In this document: positions 45,083 to 53,461 of the stretch, one piece after another
Layout: the number at the start of each line of letters is the position of its first letter
Position numbering within the stretch: the first letter of the stretch is position 1
DNA from: G963665215 sp963665215
Lineage (GTDB): Bacteria; Chloroflexota; Dehalococcoidia; Lucifugimonadales; CAUZJF01
Length of the DNA: 64,000 nucleotides
NCBI GenBank assembly: GCA_963665215.2
Contig: CAXXWW010000017.1
Coordinates: 558,001-622,000 of the forward strand
Reading direction: 5' to 3'
Notes under the pieces: generated by a model
Databases searched by the model: none
Seen by the model: only the letters and a program-made list of their open reading frames with translations
What the model was told of the DNA's origin: nothing
Position numbers and translations under genes: made by a program

Positions 45083-46081
45083 CTAGCTTGCCGGGTTACG
45101 GATTTCCGGCAACTCTGCCCATCTCCAGCAGGCGGAATGGTGCCCTCCGGAGACACGCATCAACGGTGGGGTCTCGCGGGTGCACCTGTCTATCGCGAAG
45201 CTACATCGCGGCGCGAAGCTACACCCGACTGGCAAGTCTATGAGGTCAGATGGCAACCCCTCTATTGGCGTCAGCCTGGTCGCCGCGGGATCGTCCAGCC
45301 GCGGGACCGATCTCAACAGGCCAATGGTGTAGGGGTGTCTGGGGTCGTGATATATGTCCTGCGAGTTGCCCGTTTCGATGATCTTCCCACCGTACATGAC
45401 CAGCACACGCGTCGCGTAACGGGCCACTACTCCAAGGTTGTGGGTGATGATGATCAGAGCCGTGCCCAGCTCAGTGACGATGGACCGCATCAGCTCGAGG
45501 ATCTGTGCCTGGATCGTCACGTCTAGGGCCGTCGTGGGCTCGTCGGCGATGATAAGCCGCGGATTGCAGCCCATGGCCATGGCCACCATCACCCGCTGGC
45601 TCATCCCTCCACTGAGCTTGTGAGGATACTCTTTCAGGGTTCTCTTCGGGTCACCGATTCCCACCATCGTGAGCAGCTCGCCGGCGCGTTGCCAGGCTCC
45701 TGACGAGCTCATATTCAGGTGGAGTTCCAGAGTCTCCGTCAACTGTCGCCCAATGGTCAGCACGGGGTTGAGGGACGTCATCGGCTCCTGGAAGATCATG
45801 GCGATTCGGTTCCCTCTGATCTTGCGCATCTCGGAGTCGCTGACTTTCAGAAGGTCCCGGCCGTCGAATATAACCTCCCCGCCGACAATCTTGCCCGGCG
45901 GGTCGGCGACCAAACGCATTATGGAGAGGGCGCTAACACTCTTGCCGCAGCCGCTCTCGCCCACGATTCCCAGAATCTCGCCTTCCTCCAGGTCGTAGCT
46001 TATTCCATCAACGGCCTTGACCACCCCATCCTGAGTCCTAAAGTGGGTCTTCAGGTCCCTGATTTCCAGTAGTGTTGCCAT
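45083..46081 (-). CDS. oligopeptide/dipeptide ABC transporter ATPase (OppD/DppD-type)
   Basis: 332-aa ATP-binding subunit. Walker A GESGCGKSVSALSIM, signature LSGGMSQRVMVAMA, Walker B RLIIADEPTTALD, and C-terminal GCSFAPRCSFAIDRC. Upstream partner of the 43901 gene (150-bp gap). The usual permease genes do not precede it; instead 350 bp of unrecognised sequence and ISc copy 3 follow. Transporter is therefore incomplete here. Confidence 0.93.
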   Translation of the reverse strand: MATLLEIRDLKTHFRTQDGVVKAVDGISYDLEEGEILGIVGESGCGKSVSALSIMRLVADPPGKIVGGEVIFDGRDLLKVSDSEMRKIRGNRIAMIFQEPMTSLNPVLTIGRQLTETLELHLNMSSSGAWQRAGELLTMVGIGDPKRTLKEYPHKLSGGMSQRVMVAMAMGCNPRLIIADEPTTALDVTIQAQILELMRSIVTELGTALIIITHNLGVVARYATRVLVMYGGKIIETGNSQDIYHDPRHPYTIGLLRSVPRLDDPAATRLTPIEGLPSDLIDLPVGCSFAPRCSFAIDRCTRETPPLMRVSGGHHSACWRWAELPEIRNPAS

Positions 46082-46430
46082 TGTCTCTTCAGGAGATTCC
46101 CGGTTGCGGCCCGCCCGATGGGCTGATCCCCGGCTTCCAACGGCCCAGCCCGTGGTTTACACGGGGGAGGCTGCAACCGTCGATTTGCCCGCGTACACCG
46201 CTTCGATACCTGCGGGCCCGCACCCACGCCTCCGCTCGCCACACTTGCTACTATTTGTATTGTAGTCGACCAGCCGCTACAACCTCAACGTCACAATACG
46301 TGCTGCTCGACTGTGTCGGATGCCCTTTCGTACACCCTATAATCACCCTTTTGGGCGATTGGGTGCTGCGGTGAGGCTCGCTACTATCACATCAGTGCCC
46401 GTGATATTTGAGCATTCGGTCGGGTGAAGG
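46082..46430. other. intergenic region between OppD-type gene and ISc copy 3
   Basis: About 350 bp, no gene or permease tail recognised. Confidence 0.35.
46423..46430 (+). repeat. 8-bp target duplication, left of ISc copy 3
   Basis: GGTGAAGG, repeated exactly at 47799-47806. Confidence 0.92.
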
Positions 46431-47798
46431 GAGGTTACGTCAATAGGTGTGTAAACGACATCAGGCGGCGACCTTCTCAGCCGTTGATTCAATGGCGATT
46501 CCATCCGCATACTGTGCACCGAGATAGACGTCTTCGATCAACTCAGGGGCCTTCAGACGCCTGAAGCGCTGTTCGGCGACCATCAACATTTTCCAGATCA
46601 CCGCTATCGCCCGATCGACCCTCTTGTAGCGCTTGGCGGCATCGGTCCGAAGCCTGAGGGCCGCGAAGGGTGATTCTACCGGGTTCGTCGTGCGAAGGTG
46701 CCCCCAGTGCTCCTTTGGGAAGTCATAGAAGGTGACCATGCGGTCCCAGTCCCGCTCCAAGGCCTCTGAGGCCGCCTCGTAGGAATGGTCGCCGCACCAC
46801 CTGGTGAACACCGTCCTGAGCCGCTCAGCCTCTGTCCGAGTCGGCGCGTAGGGGATAGTACGCAGCATGAGCTTGGCCTGGTCCTGTTGTCGCTTTGGAA
46901 GCTTGGCGAGCACGTTTACGATCTTGTGGTTCCAGCAGCGTTGCTCTGCCGCCTGCGGATAGACGTTGCGCAGAGCTCCCCAGATGCCCAGGTGTCCGTC
47001 TCCAACCACCAGCCTCGGGCAGCTCAAGCCCCGGCGCTTGATGTCCCTGAGCACCTCGGACCAGTTCTCTGTGGACTCCCTGTATCCGGGAACAGCGCTC
47101 ACCACCACCTTGCTCCCGTCGCTCAGGGCCGCCATTACCACCAGTACCGCCGCCTTCTCCTTCTCAAGACCAGCCTTGACGTAGACTCCATCCACCCACA
47201 TGTAGACCACTTCCAGGTCATCGAGGGGCCGGCTGCGCCATTGGGCAAGCTCATCGTTCCACTTATCCTTCAACCGGGCCACCGTGCTCGCCGATACCGG
47301 TGCGTCCTCTCCCAGCAGCCCCCGCAAAGCCAGATCGAAGTCGCCTTCGGATAGACCGTGCAGGTACAGCTCGGGGATCAACTCAGCAACCTTCCTGGTC
47401 CTGTTGACGAACAGCGGCAGCAGCCGGCTCTCGAACTGCTCCTCGGTATCGCGGACTCGCGGCCGCCTCAGCTGTATCGTTCCCGAACTCAGCGTAAGCC
47501 TCCGGGCTCTGCCGTATCCGTTCCGATAGCCGGTATCTGAGTCCGAGTCGGATCTGAGCGCCGACTTCGCCCTTCCCAGAAACCCCGTCACCTCCTCCTC
47601 CAGCAACTCCTGGATCAGCCTCTGGACCTGGCTTCGCACCCAATCCTCCAACTGCTCCCACTCCGGCCTTGACTCCGACCTACTCTCAGTGCTTTCCTTC
47701 CTCATGGGCGGTCTATCTCCTCTCTTGGGCCTCGAGCCCGTGTTGTTCAGAGAGAGGGTACACCGCCTGACTGTTTACACACTTTTTGAAGATACCTC
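46431..47798 (-). mobile_element. ISc copy 3, IS256-family insertion sequence, 1368 bp
   Basis: Same ends as the other copies, with a clean 8-bp duplication GGTGAAGG, so a simple insertion. Its end lies 60 bp before the His-rich repeat gene. Confidence 0.94.
46461..47705 (-). CDS. IS256-family transposase (ISc copy 3)
   Basis: 414 aa, same protein as copy 2; nucleotide sequences differ by about one base (ccattacca versus ccatcacca). Intact. Confidence 0.95.
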   Translation of the reverse strand: MRKESTESRSESRPEWEQLEDWVRSQVQRLIQELLEEEVTGFLGRAKSALRSDSDSDTGYRNGYGRARRLTLSSGTIQLRRPRVRDTEEQFESRLLPLFVNRTRKVAELIPELYLHGLSEGDFDLALRGLLGEDAPVSASTVARLKDKWNDELAQWRSRPLDDLEVVYMWVDGVYVKAGLEKEKAAVLVVMAALSDGSKVVVSAVPGYRESTENWSEVLRDIKRRGLSCPRLVVGDGHLGIWGALRNVYPQAAEQRCWNHKIVNVLAKLPKRQQDQAKLMLRTIPYAPTRTEAERLRTVFTRWCGDHSYEAASEALERDWDRMVTFYDFPKEHWGHLRTTNPVESPFAALRLRTDAAKRYKRVDRAIAVIWKMLMVAEQRFRRLKAPELIEDVYLGAQYADGIAIESTAEKVAA

Positions 47799-47858
47799 GG
47801 TGAAGGACATACTCCCGCTGCGGTCACGCCGAAGTCGCGGGGCATTCGTATCAAGAAA

Positions 47859-48329
47859 ATGCGCAAACGTGCCTACACCAATCTAGCCAAAGTCGCCCTG
47901 CTGGCCCTACTCGCCGGTCTGGTACCCTTAGCCGGGCCTGAGTTTGGGCGACCCGTATATGGAGACCACGGCGCGGCGGAGTCTCACGACGCGGCGCTAT
48001 CAGCTCACGGAGAGGAGTCCCACTCCGATGTGTTCTCAGAGCACGGAGACGCCGCTCATTCGGATATCTTCTCGGAGCACGGTGATGCATCTCACCAGGA
48101 CATCATCTCTGCCCACGGTGGTGCATCCCACTCCGATGTATTCTCTGAGCACGGCGAGGCCTCCCACTCCGATGTGTTCTCGGAGCATGGCGATTCGTCG
48201 CACGTCGATATCTACTCCGCCCACGGGGAGGCGTCCCACTCGGACGTGTTCTCGGAGCACGGGGATGCGTCGCATCTTGACATCTTCTCCGCCCACGGGG
48301 ACTCGCACACCCCTCCCGACGGCGACTAA
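47859..48329 (+). CDS. secreted His-rich 12-residue tandem-repeat protein
   Basis: 156 aa. N-terminal signal peptide (about 1-35, KVALLALLAGLVPLAGPEF). Residues 49-144 are eight tandem 12-residue repeats of consensus [AE]HG[DE]xSHxD[VI][FY]S, with an N-terminal degenerate unit and a final half unit. Two His and two or more acidic residues per repeat suggest metal binding in an extracellular regular fold, by inference only. Immediately after, a Thr/Pro-rich tail typical of secreted Chloroflexota proteins is open in the +1 frame (to 48507), so a frameshift may have truncated the protein. ISc copy 3 sits 60 bp upstream. Function unknown. Confidence 0.6.
   Translation: MRKRAYTNLAKVALLALLAGLVPLAGPEFGRPVYGDHGAAESHDAALSAHGEESHSDVFSEHGDAAHSDIFSEHGDASHQDIISAHGGASHSDVFSEHGEASHSDVFSEHGDSSHVDIYSAHGEASHSDVFSEHGDASHLDIFSAHGDSHTPPDGD
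48003..48290 (+). repeat. 8 x 36-bp coding tandem repeat
   Basis: Eight in-frame 36-bp units encoding the 12-residue repeats of the His-rich protein. Confidence 0.85.
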
Positions 48330-48507
48330 CACCCCTATCTCAACGGCGACGCGCACCCCCTCCTCAACGGCGACGCGGACTCCGCTCCCGACGGTGACGC
48401 CCACGCGCCTGCCGACGGCTACCCCCACTCCCTTCTCGATAGCGACGCCCACCCCTTTCCCGACGGCAACGCGAACGCCGTTCCCTACAGCGACGTCTGC
48501 TCCCTAG
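48300..48507 (+). other. Thr/Pro-rich coding tail in shifted frame
   Basis: In the +1 frame relative to the His-rich ORF the sequence reads GTRTPLPTATNTPISTATRT and continues with TPxPTAT-type units to a stop at 48505-48507. This is a usual C-terminal or linker composition, so it probably belonged to the same protein. Confidence 0.5.
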
Positions 48508-48794
48508 CGGTGCCGAAGCCGAGCCCGATGCCCTAACTCCAGGTGTGTGTGGCGGCTATTCCCCAGGGTGGCGCAACGCTACTGGCCGGGTGACACCACT
48601 CCTTCCCCTATCCGGGTCGCGGGACGTCGATCTGAGTGCTACCCCGCGCTGACCCGTGCGCGTTCCCACCGCCGAGAGCCTTTTGAGGCTCCCGGGTCTC
48701 CCGCGTGGTCGGCACTCTACTTGACACCCCCACCGCTGGGGCTACAATGTGGCAGTGATGGGGCCCCAAGCTGATTAGGGCGCCTATATCGGAG
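48508..48794. other. intergenic region
   Basis: About 290 bp upstream of the TPP enzyme gene, no feature recognised. Confidence 0.35.
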
Positions 48795-50495
48795 ATGCCA
48801 ATTACGTTGCCGACCCACGTAACGGGAAGTCACCTGGTTGCCAGGGCCCTTGCCCAAGAAAACGTGAGGAACGTCTTCACCCTTGCTGGAGACCATGTCC
48901 TCCCCCTCCTTGACGTCTTGAGCGAGGGGGGCTTTCGGCTTATAGATACACGCCACGAGCAGGCTGCGGTCCACATGGCCGATGCGTGGGGACGGATCAC
49001 CGGGGGGCCGGGCGTCGCCACGTACACCACCCCTGGTTTCGCCAATGCCATCCCCGGTCTGAGCGACGCCCTCCACGGCGAAAGTCCCCTGCTTTCGATC
49101 AGCGGGTCCGCGCCGCTGCACGAGCTCGGGCGCGGCGCCATGCAAGAGCTCGATCAGGTCAGCATGGCTCGGCCCGTCGTCAAGGGCGCGTGGCTCGTGA
49201 CGGACCCCCGGCGCATCCCCCAAATGATCTCCCACGCGCTGAGGATCGCGTACCAGGGCCGGAGGGGGCCGGTACACCTCACGATCCCGGTGGACGTCCA
49301 GGAGCAGGTGGTTTCCAAAGATGAGGTGACCTTCTACGGCTCGGGTCAGAGTCGCACCATGTCGTCGACGCCGGCAGCGTCCAGCCAGGTGCGCGAGGCC
49401 ATCGGGCTCCTTCGCGCGGCCAACAGGCCTCTGGTGATCGCGGGGAGCGCCGCCGCTTATGCACAGTCGGGCGACGCCCTCCGGCGGTTTATCGAGGCGA
49501 CCCGTCTTCCGTTGCTCACGGAAGGCGATGCGAGAGGCCTCGTCTCCGACGAGCATGAATATTGCTTTGGCTTTTACGACAACGCCCTCAACCCGGCGGC
49601 CCGCCTGCTGGGCCGGGCCGACGTGGTCCTGCTTCTTGGCAGAAAGCAAGATATTATCCTTGGCTACGCCATGCCGCCCACCATTTCGGCCGAGGCCAAG
49701 GTCATCCAGGTCGATCCCTCGTCCGTGGAAATAGAGCGCAACCGCGGCGTTTCGGTCGGCATCGTTGGGGACATCGATGGGGTTGTGGACCAGCTTGCCG
49801 AAGAGGCCTCCAGACACACGTGGAGCGAGCTGGACTGGCTTCAGGAGCTTCAGGCCGAGACGGTGGCCCAGAGCGAGTGGCTGGAGAGTCTAGCGACCCC
49901 TGATGTGCCGATGCATGCGATGTTCGTGCATAAAACGCTCCAGCCCTTTCTTCGGGACGATGACTTCCTGATCTTTGACGGCGGCGATTTCTGTCACTTC
50001 GCACGGGCCTTCTTTTCCGCCCGCGGGCCGAAGGCCTGGAGGTATCTGTCGCCGCTGGGGATGTTGGGTTCTGCTCTCCCGGTAGCGCTGGCGGCCAAGC
50101 TTGCCCACCCCGAGAGGCGGGTATTCATGCTGACGGGCGACGGCGCCTTCGGTTTCAACGCGATGGAGTTTGACACCGCCGTGAGACACGACCTGTCCAT
50201 CGTCGCCATACTTGGCAACGACGCTGCATGGGGAATCGACCGCCAGATTCAGCTGGGCTTATACGGCAGACTGGCGGCTACGGACCTGCGACCGACCCGC
50301 TACGACCAGGTGGTGCAGGGGCTGGGTGGCTATGGGGAGCACGTAGAGACCCCAGATCAACTCCAATCGGCCATAGAGAGGGCACTCGCCGCAAACCGTC
50401 CGGCGCTCCTGAACGTCCAGGTGCAGCGCGCCATCAGCCCCCGTGCCCAGGCCGCTATCGCGCGCTGGCGGAGTGAGACCGTCCAGCCCTTCTAG
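48795..50495 (+). CDS. thiamine-pyrophosphate enzyme (acetolactate-synthase-like)
   Basis: 566 aa, three-domain ThDP enzyme. N-terminal catalytic Glu region FRLIDTRHEQAAVHMADAWG; central domain with GSAAAYAQSGDALRRFIEAT; C-terminal ThDP/Mg motif MLTGDGAFGFNAMEFDTAVR ... LGNDAAWG (GDG-x-ND). It belongs to the acetolactate synthase/oxalyl-CoA decarboxylase-type group; no small subunit is present, so a decarboxylase/carboligase of unknown substrate is more likely than a biosynthetic AHAS. Followed by the MetE-like gene after 58 bp, perhaps same operon. Confidence 0.88.
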   Translation: MPITLPTHVTGSHLVARALAQENVRNVFTLAGDHVLPLLDVLSEGGFRLIDTRHEQAAVHMADAWGRITGGPGVATYTTPGFANAIPGLSDALHGESPLLSISGSAPLHELGRGAMQELDQVSMARPVVKGAWLVTDPRRIPQMISHALRIAYQGRRGPVHLTIPVDVQEQVVSKDEVTFYGSGQSRTMSSTPAASSQVREAIGLLRAANRPLVIAGSAAAYAQSGDALRRFIEATRLPLLTEGDARGLVSDEHEYCFGFYDNALNPAARLLGRADVVLLLGRKQDIILGYAMPPTISAEAKVIQVDPSSVEIERNRGVSVGIVGDIDGVVDQLAEEASRHTWSELDWLQELQAETVAQSEWLESLATPDVPMHAMFVHKTLQPFLRDDDFLIFDGGDFCHFARAFFSARGPKAWRYLSPLGMLGSALPVALAAKLAHPERRVFMLTGDGAFGFNAMEFDTAVRHDLSIVAILGNDAAWGIDRQIQLGLYGRLAATDLRPTRYDQVVQGLGGYGEHVETPDQLQSAIERALAANRPALLNVQVQRAISPRAQAAIARWRSETVQPF

Positions 50496-51588
50496 GCTCG
50501 ACGGTCCTGTCTAGCGAGGCCGGGCGCCGCGGGAAACCAGGAGGAGCTGACCTATGTCGTACACGCGGGGCGGCGTCCCGTTCCCTACGATGGTCGTCGG
50601 TAGTCTTCCGCGCCCTCAGTGGATTCGCGACCTGATCGAGGACAGGAAGGCGGGGCTCATCACCGGCGGCGAGGCGAACAGGCTCTTGGACGGGGCTATC
50701 CTCTCGGCGGTCCACATGCAGGAGCGGGCCGGGCTGGACTTCGTTTCCGACGGGGAGTGGCGGCGCGAAAGCTACGTGAAGGTCTTCGCCGAGGCCGTCG
50801 GCGGCTTTCAGCCCGACCTCATACCGGGTGGCGCCTCGGGTGTTTCGGCCATTGCCTACCCCGCCGTCGTCTCCAGGATTTCTCCTCGCCACTCCATCGC
50901 GACAGATGAGGCGTCTTTCCTGCGAGACCACACCGACTCCAATATCATCGTGGCCATTCCTTCTCCCTATACCATCGGCCGGAGGATGTGGAGCCGGGAG
51001 CACTCGCAGTCGGCCTACGCGACCCGCGAGGAGTTCATGGAAGCATGCATACCGGTCATAAACCAGGAGATCAGGGAGCTGGCCCGGCTGGGGGTGGACG
51101 CCGTGCAGCTCGACGATCCATGGCTGGCACTGCTGGTGGACCCCGCCTATCGGGAGCGCGAGGGAGTCACGGACATCGAGCGCGAGATCGAGCTGTGCGT
51201 CAAGTGCGTCAACGGCGCCACCCAGGGGATCGAGGGCGTGGGCCTGAGCGTCCACTTGTGTCACGCCCACTTCGCCCGGCGCCACACCACTAAGGGGCCC
51301 TACGACCTCATCATCGGCGCCCTGGGCAGGATGAATGTGGAGCGGTTCGCAATGGAGTTCGCCACCCCGGACGCTGGGGGCCTTGGCGCTCTCCGGGACT
51401 TTCCCAACGACAAGACCCTGGGGTTGGGGGTGATTGACCACACCGCGCTCCAAGTCGAAACACCGGACGTGGTGGTGGCCCGAGTGGAAGAGGCGATGGA
51501 GTACTTGCCCAAGGAGCGGATCACGCTGAACCCCGACTGCGGATTCGCTCCCTCCAGCGCCAATCCGATGGACCTGGACGAGGCCTAC

Positions 51589-51593
51589 CTTAA
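51589..51593 (+). repeat. 5-bp target duplication of ISa copy 3
   Basis: CTTAA, repeated at 53313-53317 directly after the right inverted repeat. Confidence 0.85.
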
Positions 51594-53312
51594 CCCGAAT
51601 CCACCGAAGGACACCGATGGACGGCGTGAGGAAAGCGGAAGGGGGGTGAGGGAGCTACAGGGGAAATAGCCTGGGTTCCATTTGGGGTAGGTAGGTCGGC
51701 GGACGGTCTTCATCGCCGCACAGGGGCCCCTATGGCCGTCTGCGGGAGCTGCGATGCGCGGGATGGCGAGAGAATACGCAGCAGGGAACTCTCTCGGACC
51801 GGGCTGGCACGAGTCTGCGGGGATCTTCGGTTGTCCGGTGGGTGGGTCGGTCGCCGACGGTGCCGTCAGGCCGGGAGTGGAATGGCTCGCAGCCGGGCCA
51901 AGGCGCGGCTGAACTTCTCAGCCCAAGGCCAGCGATCCGGAAGATGCAGGGTCAACCGGCGTGCCGAGCGGGTGAGCCGTCCGGCCAGGGAGAAGAACCG
52001 CCGCCGGAGGGTCTTGGTGGTGGCTATCCGCTCTCCCAGACCGATCCGCGCCGTCCAGCGGGCCAGGTTGTGGGCCATCGTCTGGACGGCCAGCCAGGCG
52101 CCGTTGGCGGCGAAGCGGCCCGAGGGGAGATGGTTCAGCCCGACGCCGTACTTGAGGTCGCGTATGGCATTCTCGATCTCGGCGTGGCGGCGATGGTCAG
52201 CCTCCAGTTCGAGCAACTCCCCGTCCCGGTCGGTGATGAAGCCATGATAGCTGTATTTGGCGAAGAGGGCCAGTTGGGAACCGGGCGTCGGCTTCACCCG
52301 CCGGACGATGAGCCGTACCGGCGCGGCGTCCGCCTCGGCCTGGAAGGGGGTGCAGGTGGTCTCGGCCACATCGGCGGCGCCGTCCATCCAGTAAGGAATC
52401 GGCGTCCAGGCATCTTCGGGTATCGCCTCGATGAGATTGTGCAGGCTTTTGTGCTGGCGGATGGTGATGGAGAAGCGGACATCCATCTTGCGGCAGACGG
52501 ATACCACGCCATGAGTGTAGAACCCGCTGTCGGCCCGTAGCGTGAGTCGTCCGTTGGCCCCGGCGTAGCGCACCCGTCCCACCGTCTCCCGCAGGAAGTG
52601 GGCGGCGCCGCGGGCGGTGTTGGCCCGGCCCTCGCGCAGCCGGGACATCAGCACGTCTCCGGTGCCGGCGGCGATGGCCAGCAGCGGGTGGTAGCCCCGC
52701 TTGCCGGTATAGCCGTGGTGGCGCGCTCCCTCCTTGGCCAGTCCGTAGGTCTCGCAGATGGTGGAGTCCAGGTCAATGGTCAGGGGCCCGTCGCCGGGTC
52801 CCGCCCCGGCCTGCCAAGCCCGGGCCAGCAACTCGCGGCTCACCCGGTCGAGTTGACGGACGTGGCCCCACCGGAAGCTGCGCAGGAAGGTGCCCAGGGT
52901 GGATGGCGCCTTCACCGTGCCGCCCAGGGTGCAGGCCGTCCCCCCGGTGCGCAACACATCGGCGTCGTCAATGCAGTCGCCCCCAGCCAGCGCAGACGCC
53001 ACCAGCGTCATCATCTTGTCGCTCGTGTTCGCCCGCCCCGGGGCATCGCCCAGGTCGAGGCGCTGCCGGACGAGTTCGGGCAGGCCGAGGTGCCGCGCCA
53101 GGGTGGCCGGAAGGAGCAGCCCGGCATTGGCCACCAAGCGGCGGTCGTCGAAGGTGATTTGGATCCGGTCGGGGTGGTTGCGTGGCAGCATCTACTGGGT
53201 GCTCCTTTTCCGGGGCCGTTTTTTTGCTACAAAACCATTATCCCAGAAGCACAGGAGCACCTTCTTGCCGCCTCAGGACGCTAACCCGACGCCCTCCTTC
53301 GGTGGATTCGGG
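51594..53312 (-). mobile_element. ISa copy 3, IS1380-family insertion sequence, 1719 bp
   Basis: Same inverted repeats and length as copies 1 and 2, with a perfect 5-bp duplication CTTAA. This copy defines the element ends and the duplication size. Confidence 0.95.
51866..53191 (-). CDS. IS1380-family transposase (ISa copy 3)
   Basis: 441 aa, same sequence as copy 1 at the protein level; intact DDE motifs. Confidence 0.95.
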   Translation of the reverse strand: MLPRNHPDRIQITFDDRRLVANAGLLLPATLARHLGLPELVRQRLDLGDAPGRANTSDKMMTLVASALAGGDCIDDADVLRTGGTACTLGGTVKAPSTLGTFLRSFRWGHVRQLDRVSRELLARAWQAGAGPGDGPLTIDLDSTICETYGLAKEGARHHGYTGKRGYHPLLAIAAGTGDVLMSRLREGRANTARGAAHFLRETVGRVRYAGANGRLTLRADSGFYTHGVVSVCRKMDVRFSITIRQHKSLHNLIEAIPEDAWTPIPYWMDGAADVAETTCTPFQAEADAAPVRLIVRRVKPTPGSQLALFAKYSYHGFITDRDGELLELEADHRRHAEIENAIRDLKYGVGLNHLPSGRFAANGAWLAVQTMAHNLARWTARIGLGERIATTKTLRRRFFSLAGRLTRSARRLTLHLPDRWPWAEKFSRALARLRAIPLPA

Positions 53313-53461
53313 CTTAAGCTGCGGGCAATGTGCCAGGGAGCGCTGATTTTGCGGGATAGGTACGGGTGAGCCAAAGGAGACGCGGCTGTCCATCATGTTA
53401 CTGTCGTGCTCTCTGAGGTCATGTTAGAACGTCTTAATCGCCGATGACTGGGGGCGCGTAA

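Larger units (their letters stand above)
50554..53369 (+). pseudogene. MetE-like (cobalamin-independent methionine synthase C-domain) gene, interrupted by ISa copy 3
   Basis: TIM-barrel methyltransferase of the MetE C-terminal family. Zinc-site residues visible: VGLSVHLCHAHF (His, Cys) and ITLNPDCGFAPSS (Cys). ISa copy 3 entered at CTTAA (51589-51593); reading past it from 53313 the frame continues LKLRAMCQGALILRDRYG and stops at 53369, the normal family C-terminus. Uninterrupted length about 364 aa. As it stands the ORF ends at 51669 with 26 foreign residues read from ISa, replacing the last 17; both zinc Cys are kept, so partial function cannot be excluded. GGAGGAG precedes the ATG. Confidence 0.88.

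Noticed and set aside
48003..48290. CRISPR-like array
   Set aside because: Repeats are adjacent without spacers and in frame with a protein; no cas genes.
48717..49817. 366-aa minus-strand ORF over the TPP enzyme
   Set aside because: Antisense to a gene with clear motifs; no recognised domain.
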